Below the pieces are notes generated by a model. It did not search any database. It saw nothing but the letters and a program-made list of their open reading frames with translations, and was not told the DNA's origin. Made by a program: the position numbers and the translations under genes. This document shows positions 45,516 through 53,886 of a stretch of DNA of 64,000 nucleotides, in pieces. The stretch's first letter is position 1; every line of letters begins with the position of its first letter. Origin of the DNA: Dyadobacter jejuensis (GTDB taxonomy: Bacteria; Bacteroidota; Bacteroidia; Cytophagales; Spirosomataceae); contig NZ_QGDT01000010.1 in the NCBI RefSeq assembly GCF_003149085.1, positions 124,001-188,000 of the forward strand, given 5' to 3'.

Positions 45516-47117
45516 ATGAAATTAAATATAAAATATACAGGATTAACCGTACTGGTACTTTTACTGACGATGAGTGCTTGTAACGAAGACTGGGTCGATA
45601 CTAAGCCCAATGGCCAGCCAACTACGGCCTATTTTTGGAATAGTGATGACGACGTAATAAAGGCCTTGGCAGGCATGTATGTACCCTTGCGCTATGAATC
45701 GACTTGGGGACGGAATTTGTTTTGGGTACAAAATGCTAGCGACGATCTGATCGTTGGCCGCTCCAAAGCAGATGGCGAAAATATCAAGAACTTTATACCC
45801 ACTGGCAATGAAGGCTATATGTCTGAAGGTTGGCGTGATTTGTATTGGATGATGAATAAGGCCAATCAGGTCATTGAAGGATTGGACGGATCGACTAATA
45901 TCACCGAATCTTTGAAAACCCGTGCCTATGGCGAAGCCTATTTTATTCGCGCATTTTCCCACTTCTGGCTTGCATATATTTGGGGCCACAAGGACCAAGG
46001 CGTGCCCTATGATGGTGTTGAAAACGAGGGCTATGGCGAACGTATTCCACCACAACTGGCCTCTGTCACTGATAATTATGCCCAAATTATTAGCGACTTG
46101 CAAAAAGCATCAGACATGCTGCCACTTTTCCAATCCTATGGAGCAGGCGATCAAGGACGGGCACATAAAGCTGCTGCATGGGGATATATGGTAAAAGTGT
46201 ACGCCTACTGGGCCCAATATGATCGTAGCAAATGGGCCTTAATTCCAGCCCTCGCCGACAAGATCAAAAATGAAGGTGGACGTGCACTAGTGGCCAATAA
46301 AGGTACCGGTGACAAAAACTACCGTGCTGTATTTACAATCGACGAAAACTGGGGTACAGAATATATTTGGTCGGTAACATCCGGCCCACAAGGTGGATCA
46401 GAATTTCCAGGCGTAATTTTGGAAAATAAGGGATGGGGAATTTATAATGGTTGGGGATATTTCCAACCGACCGAGGAGCTATACGAGGCTTATGAAGAGG
46501 GCGATCCACGGAGAGAAGCCACTATTCTGAAATTTGGAGACAAGTTTACTTTCTTTGGCGTCGAACGTCAGTACTTCTCTACCAACAGTTTGTCTGGCTT
46601 CCAGATTGCCAAATACATGGAACCTTACTCCTATGGCACCGATCAGGATGCAGGTTCTAACACCAAGATAAATCAAAATGGTGATTACCCAACAACCTCC
46701 CTTAATCTGCCTTTGATGCGCTATGCCGAAGTTTTGCTCTTCAAAGCAGAAGCGCTTTTGCAGCAAGGAAAAGCCAGCGAAGCGGCAGGCCCTTTAAACG
46801 AGATTCGTGCAAGAGTAGGGCTGCCAGCTATTGCTACACCTACCCTCGACGACCTAAAACATGAACGCCGGGTAGAACTTGGTTGTGAATGGACCGATCG
46901 ACTGGCCGACCTAAAACGTTGGGGTGATTTTGACAAAATCAATGCCCCATTGCATGGTCGAATCCATACCAATAAAACGGATCCTAACTCGCCTTACGAG
47001 ATTCAACAAGTATGGCCCGCCCGTAACTTTAATGCAAGCAAACATATGGCCTGGCCTATAGCTCCCAACGAAATTGCACGAAGTAACGGAGCTTATAAGC
47101 AAACCCCAGGATGGTAA
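45516..47117 (+). CDS. SusD/RagB-family lipoprotein
   Basis: The 533-residue partner of SusC is a surface lipoprotein that lids the transporter and binds the nutrient. It has a lipoprotein signal ending LTMSAC and the SusD N-terminal region (PTTAYFWNSDDDVIKALAGMY). TPR-type helices and the RagB block near the C-terminus (PLMRYAEVLLFKAEALLQQG, PLNEIRARVGLP, HERRVELGCEWTDRLADLKR) are present. It ends WPIAPNEIARSNGAYKQTPGW, as the family does. A terminator follows, so no hydrolase is part of this locus. Confidence 0.95.
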   Translation: MKLNIKYTGLTVLVLLLTMSACNEDWVDTKPNGQPTTAYFWNSDDDVIKALAGMYVPLRYESTWGRNLFWVQNASDDLIVGRSKADGENIKNFIPTGNEGYMSEGWRDLYWMMNKANQVIEGLDGSTNITESLKTRAYGEAYFIRAFSHFWLAYIWGHKDQGVPYDGVENEGYGERIPPQLASVTDNYAQIISDLQKASDMLPLFQSYGAGDQGRAHKAAAWGYMVKVYAYWAQYDRSKWALIPALADKIKNEGGRALVANKGTGDKNYRAVFTIDENWGTEYIWSVTSGPQGGSEFPGVILENKGWGIYNGWGYFQPTEELYEAYEEGDPRREATILKFGDKFTFFGVERQYFSTNSLSGFQIAKYMEPYSYGTDQDAGSNTKINQNGDYPTTSLNLPLMRYAEVLLFKAEALLQQGKASEAAGPLNEIRARVGLPAIATPTLDDLKHERRVELGCEWTDRLADLKRWGDFDKINAPLHGRIHTNKTDPNSPYEIQQVWPARNFNASKHMAWPIAPNEIARSNGAYKQTPGW

Positions 47118-47129
47118 CCACTTAAGCTA

Positions 47130-47166
47130 AAAAAGCGGGTTCTTTCGGTGAGAGAACCCGCTTTTT
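47130..47166 (+). terminator. intrinsic terminator of the susCD operon
   Basis: AAAAAGCGGGTTCT at 47130-47143 pairs perfectly with AGAACCCGCTTTTT at 47153-47166 over a 9-nt loop. It begins 12 bp after the SusD stop and ends in a T run. Confidence 0.92.
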
Positions 47167-47241
47167 CTTCGGTATGAATAGGAATTGTCGATTCGAATTC
47201 GGATTTGTATTTTGTGAATGGCTTTAATGGTTGCACCCTTA

Positions 47242-47450
47242 CCTAGGGTGTAGAATACAGGCCCTGACTTGTCTCTACATCCTTAGGTGTAGATTACAGG
47301 CCCTGACTTGTCTCTACACCCTAGGGGAGGGAATACAGGCCCTGACTTGTCTCTACACCCTAGGGAAGGGGAATACAGGCCCTGACTTGTCTCTACACCC
47401 TAGGGAAGGGGAATACAGGCCCTGACTTGTCTCTACACCCTAGGGGGCTG
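47242..47450 (+). repeat. REP-like tandem array next to a RAYT gene
   Basis: Five units share the core ACAGGCCCTGACTTGTCTC and begin at 47253, 47292, 47331, 47371 and 47411 (period 39, 39, 40, 40). The stretches between cores are versions of the perfect palindrome TCTACACCCTAGGGTGTAGA. The left unit junctions keep both arms (…CATCCTTAGGTGTAG), while the later three have lost the right arm to a run of GGGAAGGGG type. GTCTCTAC is also the arm end of the palindrome inside the adjoining transposase gene. Identical spacers of about 15-20 bp rule out a CRISPR array. Confidence 0.85.
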
Positions 47451-47476
47451 CGTTATCAGAAAGCCTTGGTATTTTT

Positions 47477-48040
47477 TTATTCATTCGCATAAAATTTATC
47501 TTTCCCCCAATTCAAAGGATTATCTACAATATAATTTTGAATGTTCTCAAACGATTTGGCATCCCGGATGATATGGTCATAAAATCGAGATTGCCATTCA
47601 AATTTGAAACCCAATCTATGGCCATGTTTTGTAACGGCAGATTTGTAGGAACGAATTATGGTGGAAATCGAATTTGATTTTGGCGAAATTTCCGACATAA
47701 ATTTATTTTTTTCTGTTGGTGGTAGAGACGTTGCGTGCAACGTCTCTACGTTCGTGTTCAATCCGTTAACATTCAAAATCAATACCCCATGCACATGATT
47801 GGGCATAACCACAAATTCACCCAATTCGATATTTTTTGAATGATTTTTTATTTCATACCACATCAAATCGGCTATGACACCAATATTGGATAATATCATT
47901 TTCCCGTTTTCAATTTTACCAAAAAAAGGTAACCGATCCTTAGTACAAATGGTAATAAAATAGGCCCCCTCACTTGCATAATCCCAGTTTTGCAAACGAG
48001 CAGAAGATATCCTATATTTATTTCTAAATTTATCGTCCAT
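47477..48040 (-). CDS. REP-associated tyrosine transposase (RAYT, Y1 family)
   Basis: The 187-residue protein is a single-strand HUH endonuclease of the RAYT/IS200-like group that acts on REP palindromes. It has the N-terminal RISSARLQNWDYASEGAYFI with ITICTKDR, the metal-binding H82-x-H84 in VVMPNHVHGVL, the catalytic tyrosine Y132 in STIIRSYKSAVTKH, and the RAYT-specific end WQSRFYDHIIRD ... NYIVDNPLNW. Residues 98-107 are encoded by a perfect palindrome (arms GTAGAGACGTTGC / GCAACGTCTCTAC). Its ATG overlaps the stop of an hsdM-like remnant (TAATG). The frame is intact, so the protein may be active. Confidence 0.9.
   Translation of the reverse strand: MDDKFRNKYRISSARLQNWDYASEGAYFITICTKDRLPFFGKIENGKMILSNIGVIADLMWYEIKNHSKNIELGEFVVMPNHVHGVLILNVNGLNTNVETLHATSLPPTEKNKFMSEISPKSNSISTIIRSYKSAVTKHGHRLGFKFEWQSRFYDHIIRDAKSFENIQNYIVDNPLNWGKDKFYANE
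47722..47749. repeat. REP-like palindrome inside the RAYT gene
   Basis: Arms of 13 bp, GTAGAGACGTTGC and GCAACGTCTCTAC, flank a 2-base centre. The 28-bp length keeps the frame only together with neighbouring bases, and it encodes VETLHATSLP in the region between the HUH and tyrosine motifs. Palindromes of this GTAGAGACG type are, as far as I recall, dispersed in many Bacteroidota genomes. The outer eight bases also occur in the nearby array. Confidence 0.9.
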
Positions 48041-48281
48041 TATACAACAATCTCCTTTAATAGCCCATCAGTTTCTTGTTCGGATTTTAAAATATCGGCC
48101 GCTATATCTTTTAACGTATGTAGGGCTTCGAATTGGTAAAAATATTTATTGAAAGCAATTTCCTAACCCACTTTCATTTTGGTTTGGTCCTACCTGGCAA
48201 CGGGTCAAAGGGCAATACTTCTTTTATAAAAAAATTATCGTATAAAAGCTTGTATGCCACATCTCTAAGTTGCAGAACATT
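48040..48281 (-). pseudogene. decayed 3' end of a type I methylase gene (hsdM-like)
   Basis: Upstream of the RAYT gene the minus strand encodes EIAFNKYFYQF...LKDIAADILKSE...TDGLLKEIVV (48162-48043) and then TAA. This matches the C-terminus of HsdM, where KVGYEI-x-F-x-R/K-x-FY and E-x-E-T-x-GLL-x-EI are conserved. A TAG (48165-48163) replaces the expected tyrosine after MKVG. Immediately before it the homology shifts by one frame to DNFFIKEVLPFDP (upstream end near 48281). Further upstream no match is recognised. I therefore call a remnant with one stop and one frameshift. No hsdS or hsdR is in the window. Confidence 0.55.
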
Positions 48282-48663
48282 TTTGATGCATTATGGGCTG
48301 ATGCGGTTTTAGGGCTTGCCTTTGCAGCCGATTTATTTTTCCATTCTCGTCCTTTTCGGGTCGATGTATCATTTATTTGGGTACAAGCCAAAGTCTTCAT
48401 TGTCAAATTACACCTAATTATCATCAAATAAAAATTGTTGGCAACAGGCTGTGTAGGCCTGCTTTTGGGAGGATAGTGTCGCCGGACAGCTCTAATTTTA
48501 AGCTCTGGTGATCCGTCAATATCCCGGATCTAGGGTGAATTTATCAAAAATGAGCCCCTTTCTTCAAATACCTGCCTTAAACATCCGGAAAGACCATATC
48601 ATGAAAATACCATTTCTAATGGACCTGTTGGATTTCCCATTGGAGTATTAGCCTATCATCACC
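48282..48663. other. 382-bp region without recognisable genes
   Basis: Only short, unconvincing frames occur here. A 67-codon minus-strand frame (48224-48427) runs into the hsdM-like remnant out of phase and looks like part of the same decayed gene. The rest (48430-48663) shows no gene, hairpin terminator or repeat that I can identify. Confidence 0.4.
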
Positions 48664-49065
48664 TTATTCCTTTTCCTTAAACTGTCCACGGTAGTAGGCG
48701 ATTTCCCGTCGATACACCCCAAACTCTGTGTCGGGACATAGCTTTTCTAAGGCGTCGAGCTGTTTGGCAGCCAGCTTTTCATCCAACATCCAAAAATGCT
48801 TTTCCTTAAGGGAGCTACCATCCTGGTCGAGGGTATGCTGCAGATCTTCTAACAACCGAACGGGTACTTCCTGTCCGGGCCACTGCGCCAAAGTCTTGAG
48901 CTGGGCATCGCGAAACCTGAAAGCGTACAAACGGGTGGTATCTTCCTGCATCCTTTCTACGGCATCGAGGGTTTGAGTGAGAATGGGGCATTGTTGCCCA
49001 AAGAGCGGTACTACGCAGCCCAACCCCAACACCAACCCCATTGGCAATATATAGTTTCTTAGCAT
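48664..49065 (-). CDS. small secreted protein of unknown function
   Basis: The family is not recognised. Starting at the ATG at 49065, the product is 133 residues with a signal peptide (about 1-24, ending VPLFGQ) and a mostly helical mature part. It contains two cysteines (QQCPIL and EKLCPD) that might form a disulfide. An upstream start (49110) would overlap the preceding receptor gene by 44 bp; the ATG at 49065, 1 bp after the receptor stop, fits better. The tight spacing to a TonB receptor suggests a periplasmic partner of that transporter. Confidence 0.6.
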   Translation of the reverse strand: MLRNYILPMGLVLGLGCVVPLFGQQCPILTQTLDAVERMQEDTTRLYAFRFRDAQLKTLAQWPGQEVPVRLLEDLQHTLDQDGSSLKEKHFWMLDEKLAAKQLDALEKLCPDTEFGVYRREIAYYRGQFKEKE

Positions 49066-49066
49066 C

Positions 49067-51613
49067 TTAAAAAGCGAGTCCAACTTTGAGGAATAGATAA
49101 GTGCCGGCAATTCCGGTCTGCAGGGCCTCCCAGCTTCCTCCCGTCTCCGTCAAAGTAGGAGACGTAGCGTCGGGAAAAACATTTAACAAATTTTCACCTC
49201 CCAAAGTCACTGAGATATTTTGCTGCAACAAATATTGAAAGGAGGCGTCGAGTCCTAATTTTGGAGAATAGGTCACCAACTCCTCATTCCAATTATAGAG
49301 CTGATGCTGCCCATAACGTACCAGTCGCAGCAGGGCATTGAAACGATCTTGCTTATAGTTAACCGAAAGGTTTATTTTTGAGTTTGGGGCCGCTGCCATC
49401 AGCAGATACCGCTCCCTAAGTCCAAAATAGGGGTTGGACTTGCCATCCAATAGTGGGGAGGGGCTGTTGGCACCTAAATCCATCCAGTTAAAATTGGCCT
49501 GCAGACGGGCATCGAGAGACCCTTCTCCTAAAAAGAAACGATAGCCGAGGTTGGCATCTATCCCTGAGGTGGTCGTAGAGGTAAGGGCATTAGAAAGGAA
49601 TTGCAGCTGGTTGGCATGCAAGGCGTCGAGTTCGGGCGCTACGGTCGGGTCCATGATGAGGCTACTGAGCCCTATTCTTTTCTTGACTTGCACATAATAG
49701 GCGTCAACACCGAGTGTAAACTGCTGGTCGGGCTGAAAGAGCAGGCCGATCCTAGCTTGTTGCGACTGCTCCATTTTCAAATCCTGTAAACCCAAAGACT
49801 TGGCGATGGGATGACCCACAGGGACCACCAACACATCTTGCGGCACGCCCTTTTGGTAGACACTGTAGATGGAGCTAAAATGTTGCTGGGGCAAGGAAGG
49901 CGCTCTAAAACCACTTTCGACGCTAACTTTGGCCGACAAGGTTGGCCCCATGATATACCGCAAGCCCAATTTGCCGGCTATAGCCGAGCCCTGATTCTGG
50001 TAATAAGCGTACCGTACTGAGGCATCGAACCTCAAGTTGGGCGAAAAATTAGCTTCCACATCCACATAACCATCGGCATTCATCCGGCTGTTTTCAGTGG
50101 CATTGTCGGGTCCAAAGCCCGGAAACCCTTGTGCTCCTGTAGCCAGTTCGAAAAGGTAATTATAGTAGGCGGGCCTCTCTCCCGTCACTATTTTATAGGT
50201 TTCATAACGGTACTCCGCTCCAAAGGCTACATTCACTCCTTGGAGCATATGACCAAAATACCTTGAAAAATCGATATTGGTCATGCTTTCAGCCCTCTGA
50301 AACCCTCCCGCCTTAAACTCATGCTGCGACAAGGGCCCTTGGGAAGGATTGAGGCTTTCGGTAAGGCTATACCGGTTCTGGTTGAAACCTACACTCGTGC
50401 TCAGATCGATATCCCATCCCTTACGTACGGTCTTAAGGCCTATCGCCATCGACCCGTCGTCCGACAGACTTTTAACCTGAGGATTATAACCCTCAGGATA
50501 TACCTGATCGATGTTGCGAGGATCTCCAGGAAAACGGGTATGGGCCAAGTTAAGCCAATTCCTACGACTAAGCCCACCAAAAACATATAGCTCCGACTCG
50601 TTTTTTAAGGGCATGCGTCCATTTAAAAACAAGGCCCCAGACCCTACTTGGGGATTGCCAAATTGTTGCCGGATCATATCCGAATTCTTGTTGGCAGTCT
50701 GTGCTCTGTTGGTAGCTTGGGCAAGGTTAAAGTCGCCCGTTACGTTAATGAATCCCTTCTGGGGCAATCCAAATCCGTAATTCAGATTAGCGGCGGTATG
50801 CAGGCCATCGAAGGACTGTTGGCCCAGGCTATGGCTCGCCCTATTGACACCACTGCTGGCATGGACCAAAAGTTCCTGGCTGCTTTCCTTTAATATCAGA
50901 TTAATAACGCCTCCTACGGCATCGGAACCATATTGTGCCACGGCCCCCTCGGTAAGGATCTCTACCCTATCGATGGCCGCCAACGGGATGGCGTTGAGGT
51001 CGGTACTGGTTTGGCCCCTGCCTATGGTCCCCAATAGGCTCATAACAGCCGATTGGTGTCTACGCTTGCCGTTGACCAATACCAACATCTGGTCGGCCCC
51101 CAGTCCTCGAATGGAGCCTGGTGCTAGCTGAAAGGTCCCATCGGCCGACAACTGCTGACGGGCATTGAAGGATGCCTCCATATAGGACAGCAGATGGTTT
51201 ACATCGGCGACTCCCAGTAGTGGAAGCACCTCCTTGACACTTATGCTCCTACTACCGAGCAGGGTGTCCGCATCGGCATGCTGAAAACTCCTAGAGCCTA
51301 ATAGGACTCGCGGATGTAGTATGGGCGTCTTTTGCAACCTAAAATGATGGGTAGACTGGGCATTAATAGGCTCTTCTTGGAGGGTATAACCCGGAGCACT
51401 GGCCTGAAGGCTTCCGTTCACATCCACCACATAAAAGGAATATTTACCCTGGGCATCGGTAATAGCGCCGGAGGCAAGCCCCTTTTCCTTAACGGATACA
51501 CCCGCAAGAGGAAGGCCGTCTGGACCTACCACCTCCCCTTGAACCTTTAACTTTTGAGAAATGGCTTGCAGGGAGAGGCCTAATAAAATGATCAAATAAA
51601 ATACTCTGTTCAT
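49067..51613 (-). CDS. TonB-dependent outer-membrane receptor
   Basis: The 848-residue protein has a signal peptide (about 1-20, LQAISQ), a carboxypeptidase-D-like domain (KVQGEVVGPDGLPLAGVSVK, about 22-100), a plug (GSRSISVKEVLPLLGVADVN to about 260; SIRGLGADQMLVLVNGKRRH) and a barrel ending GTYLFLKVGLAF. It has no STN domain and no SusD partner, so it is a classical TonB receptor for a small ligand such as a siderophore or cobalamin-like compound; the ligand is unknown. The short secreted protein follows at once. The two genes form a unit. Confidence 0.9.
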   Translation of the reverse strand: MNRVFYLIILLGLSLQAISQKLKVQGEVVGPDGLPLAGVSVKEKGLASGAITDAQGKYSFYVVDVNGSLQASAPGYTLQEEPINAQSTHHFRLQKTPILHPRVLLGSRSFQHADADTLLGSRSISVKEVLPLLGVADVNHLLSYMEASFNARQQLSADGTFQLAPGSIRGLGADQMLVLVNGKRRHQSAVMSLLGTIGRGQTSTDLNAIPLAAIDRVEILTEGAVAQYGSDAVGGVINLILKESSQELLVHASSGVNRASHSLGQQSFDGLHTAANLNYGFGLPQKGFINVTGDFNLAQATNRAQTANKNSDMIRQQFGNPQVGSGALFLNGRMPLKNESELYVFGGLSRRNWLNLAHTRFPGDPRNIDQVYPEGYNPQVKSLSDDGSMAIGLKTVRKGWDIDLSTSVGFNQNRYSLTESLNPSQGPLSQHEFKAGGFQRAESMTNIDFSRYFGHMLQGVNVAFGAEYRYETYKIVTGERPAYYNYLFELATGAQGFPGFGPDNATENSRMNADGYVDVEANFSPNLRFDASVRYAYYQNQGSAIAGKLGLRYIMGPTLSAKVSVESGFRAPSLPQQHFSSIYSVYQKGVPQDVLVVPVGHPIAKSLGLQDLKMEQSQQARIGLLFQPDQQFTLGVDAYYVQVKKRIGLSSLIMDPTVAPELDALHANQLQFLSNALTSTTTSGIDANLGYRFFLGEGSLDARLQANFNWMDLGANSPSPLLDGKSNPYFGLRERYLLMAAAPNSKINLSVNYKQDRFNALLRLVRYGQHQLYNWNEELVTYSPKLGLDASFQYLLQQNISVTLGGENLLNVFPDATSPTLTETGGSWEALQTGIAGTYLFLKVGLAF

Positions 51614-51777
51614 TCCAAAATACTAAGTGTATGCTATAAAAAAATCCCGTAAGGTTAAGAATAAACTATGAATCTTAACTTAATTCTCCCTCCGAAATCC
51701 AAAGCTAGGAATTTTGCTTAAACGGTCGTGTCAAAAAATCAATTATTCTCTACTAATTCCTGTACTGAACCACTTTC

Positions 51778-51809
51778 TTTGGGAAAACAAGGAGCAGGTG
51801 GTATCTTTG
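51778..51809 (+). promoter_or_regulatory. promoter of the DUF3817 gene
   Basis: TTTG (51778-51781), 20 bp, then TATCTTTG (51802-51809) matches the Bacteroidota vegetative promoter in both boxes and spacing. Transcription would begin near 51816, only about 16 nt before the ATG at 51832. Confidence 0.7.
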
Positions 51810-51831
51810 GATTCTTACAAACGGAAATATC

Positions 51832-52143
51832 ATGATACAGTCACTGGCCAAAACCAGCCTCGGAAGATTTAGGATTATCGCATTCTTAGAAGGTTGTTCT
51901 TTTTTGATACTATTAGGTATTGCTATGCCCCTCAAATACCTGCTCGGCAAGCCCGAAGCCGTACGGATGGTGGGAATGGCCCATGGAGTACTTTTTGTAC
52001 TTTTCGCCCTATTACTCCTTCAAGTAACTATAGAAAAAGGATGGTCCATCAAAAAGGCCGTTCTTTCCTTTTTGTCTTCCCTAGTTCCGTTCGGCACTTT
52101 CTATGCCGACGCCAAGTGGTTTAACGAAAAGGCCAACCTTTAA
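51832..52143 (+). CDS. DUF3817-family membrane protein
   Basis: The 103-residue protein is a small integral-membrane protein with three hydrophobic segments. It has the family pattern LGRFRIIAFLEGCSFLILLG, MPLKYLLG and VRMVGMAHGVLFVLFALLLL, ending SLVPFGTFYADAKWF. DUF3817 proteins are widespread; in some bacteria they are linked to transport, but the role here is not evident. A near-consensus promoter lies right in front. It is a single-gene unit between a TonB receptor (divergent) and a CoA-transferase. Confidence 0.88.
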   Translation: MIQSLAKTSLGRFRIIAFLEGCSFLILLGIAMPLKYLLGKPEAVRMVGMAHGVLFVLFALLLLQVTIEKGWSIKKAVLSFLSSLVPFGTFYADAKWFNEKANL

Positions 52144-52287
52144 GGAACCAGTCTGGGAGAGGGGGCCAATTTCCGGAATGATATTAATCGTATCCCAGAG
52201 CGCGCCCCTCTTTCATTTCAGGTAAAATCGTATGATCTTAATCAGCTTTGGGCTTCGCTTGTATCCCGTCTAATATTTTGTTGGTAA

Positions 52288-52320
52288 TTTGGCAGTAGTA
52301 CTTCTATTAGCATACTTCGA
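52288..52320 (+). promoter_or_regulatory. candidate promoter of the CoA-transferase gene
   Basis: TTTG at 52288-52291 is followed after 21 bp by TACTTCGA (52313-52320), an imperfect -7 box. The ATG is 18 bp further on. The spacing is within the range for the phylum, but the -7 match is weak. Confidence 0.4.
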
Positions 52321-52338
52321 CAACCAACTACATTAGTT

Positions 52339-53862
52339 ATGACAAGCTCACCATATCTTCAAAATCAAGCCCTCAAAGATAGAATCATTACAGCCGACCA
52401 GGCCGCAGCACATATAAAATCGGGCATGTTGGTAGCCTCCAGTGGATTTACCAAGGCTGGCGACAGCAAGGCTGTATTATTGGCCTTAGCCAATAATACC
52501 CAAAATCAGGCTTATCAAATAGATTTGGTAACGGGTGCCTCCTTGGGCCATGATACCGATGGCCAACTCGCTCAGGCGGGAATCTTACGGCTACGGTTCC
52601 CCTTCCAGGTCGATCGGACCATGCGAAAGGAAATTAATAAGGGTTCCTTATACTTTATAGACCAACATTTGGGAGAAACGGCCGAATTATTAAAAAACGG
52701 CCATTTTCCCGCTATCGATGTGGCTATTTTGGAAGCCAGCAAAATCTTACCCGATGGCAGCTTCGTCCCTACTACCTCGGTAGGAAACGCTGCGGAGTTC
52801 GCAGCACTGGCCAAAAAAGTCATTATAGAGATCAATACCAGTGTTACGGCCGATCTGCAAGGTATTCACGACATATACCCTACTGGCATATATCCCGGCC
52901 GTTCGCCCATTCCTATTACGGAGGCTTCGAGCCGCATCGGCACCACCGCTATCCCATTAGATACCGATAAAGTAATCGGAATCGTATGGACCGATATCCC
53001 CGACAGCCCAGCCGATATAGCGGAACCAGACCCCGAAACCTCCGCCATAGCGGGTCATATACTCGATTTTTTACATCAGGAGGTAGAGCAAGGTAGACTT
53101 ACCAAGTCCCTCCTCCCCCTTCAGGCGGGAATAGGCAAGGTAGCCAACTCGGTACTTCATGGCTTCGCCGATAGCGAATTCGAGGATCTTACCATGTATT
53201 CGGAAGTGCTACAGGACAGCACCTTCGACCTATTCGATTCCGGCAAGTTACTTTTTGCCTCGGCGGCCTCTATTACCCTGTCGGAAGCCTATCAAAAACG
53301 TATTTTCGAAAACTTTGGCCCTTATAAGGATAAAATACTCATACGCCCACAGGACGTTACAAATGCTGGTGAGGTCATTAGAAGGCTCGGGGTCATCGCC
53401 ATCAATACGGCAATAGAATGCGATATTTATGGCAATGTCAACTCCACCCATATCAGCGGCACCCATATGATGAATGGGATAGGAGGCTCAGGCGATTTCG
53501 CCCGAAATAGCGCCTTAAGCATTTTTGTTACTACCTCGACGAGTAAAGAACATCGTATTTCCAAAATAGTCCCCATGGTGACGCACGTAGATCATACCGA
53601 GCACGATGTAGACGTTATAGTAACCGAACAAGGGCTCGCCGACCTTCGGGGACTGGCTCCGAGGCAACGGGCCTTGCGCATCATCGAGAACTGCGTACAT
53701 CCTCAATACAAGGACGAGCTAAGGAGTTATTATGAAAGAGCCTGTACCCTTAGAGGGGGACAAACACCACATATCCTCGAGGAGGCCTTCGATTGGCATC
53801 GCCGACTAAGTAGTAGCGGTAGCATGAAAAAAACGGTCGAGCAAGGCTGCCCGACCGTCTAA
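52339..53862 (+). CDS. acetyl-CoA hydrolase/transferase (succinyl-CoA:acetate CoA-transferase type)
   Basis: The 507-residue enzyme moves CoA between acids, most probably from succinyl-CoA to acetate, which joins acetate activation to the TCA cycle. Diagnostic blocks are SGMLVASSGFTKAGDSKAV, the central GNAAEFAALAKKVIIEINTS, and the loop with the catalytic glutamate AINTAIECDIYGNVNSTHIS, followed by NGIGGSGDFARNS. VTEQGLADLRGLAPRQRA near the C-terminus is also typical of the class. Length equals that of AarC/ScpC proteins. The last codons double as an antisense terminator for the convergent genes. Confidence 0.9.
   Translation: MTSSPYLQNQALKDRIITADQAAAHIKSGMLVASSGFTKAGDSKAVLLALANNTQNQAYQIDLVTGASLGHDTDGQLAQAGILRLRFPFQVDRTMRKEINKGSLYFIDQHLGETAELLKNGHFPAIDVAILEASKILPDGSFVPTTSVGNAAEFAALAKKVIIEINTSVTADLQGIHDIYPTGIYPGRSPIPITEASSRIGTTAIPLDTDKVIGIVWTDIPDSPADIAEPDPETSAIAGHILDFLHQEVEQGRLTKSLLPLQAGIGKVANSVLHGFADSEFEDLTMYSEVLQDSTFDLFDSGKLLFASAASITLSEAYQKRIFENFGPYKDKILIRPQDVTNAGEVIRRLGVIAINTAIECDIYGNVNSTHISGTHMMNGIGGSGDFARNSALSIFVTTSTSKEHRISKIVPMVTHVDHTEHDVDVIVTEQGLADLRGLAPRQRALRIIENCVHPQYKDELRSYYERACTLRGGQTPHILEEAFDWHRRLSSSGSMKKTVEQGCPTV
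53827..53858 (-). terminator. terminator for the minus-strand unit, inside the CoA-transferase gene
   Basis: On the minus strand ACGGTCG (53858-53852) pairs with CGACCGT (53839-53833) around a 12-nt loop, and a run of seven T follows (53833-53827). It lies 29-60 bp downstream of the minus-strand stop at 53887, inside codons of the convergent CoA-transferase. There is no T run in the plus direction. Confidence 0.7.
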
Positions 53863-53886
53863 GTCTCTAAAAGTAGCCCTTCCCTC

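Noticed and set aside
45561..46103. 180-codon minus-strand frame inside susD
   Set aside because: It is fully covered by a clear SusD gene on the other strand and has no recognisable motifs.
47231..47425. 64-codon plus-strand frame with a repeated IQALTCLYTLG-like peptide
   Set aside because: It lies wholly in the REP-like array. The first units are 39 bp, so the frame repeats by chance; it changes frame when the period becomes 40 bp.
47242..47450. Possible CRISPR array
   Set aside because: The stretches between the repeat cores are not unique spacers; they are versions of one palindrome. No cas gene is in the window.
49611..49660. Possible frameshift in the TonB receptor
   Set aside because: The receptor frame is continuous from signal peptide to the terminal beta strand, so no break is needed.
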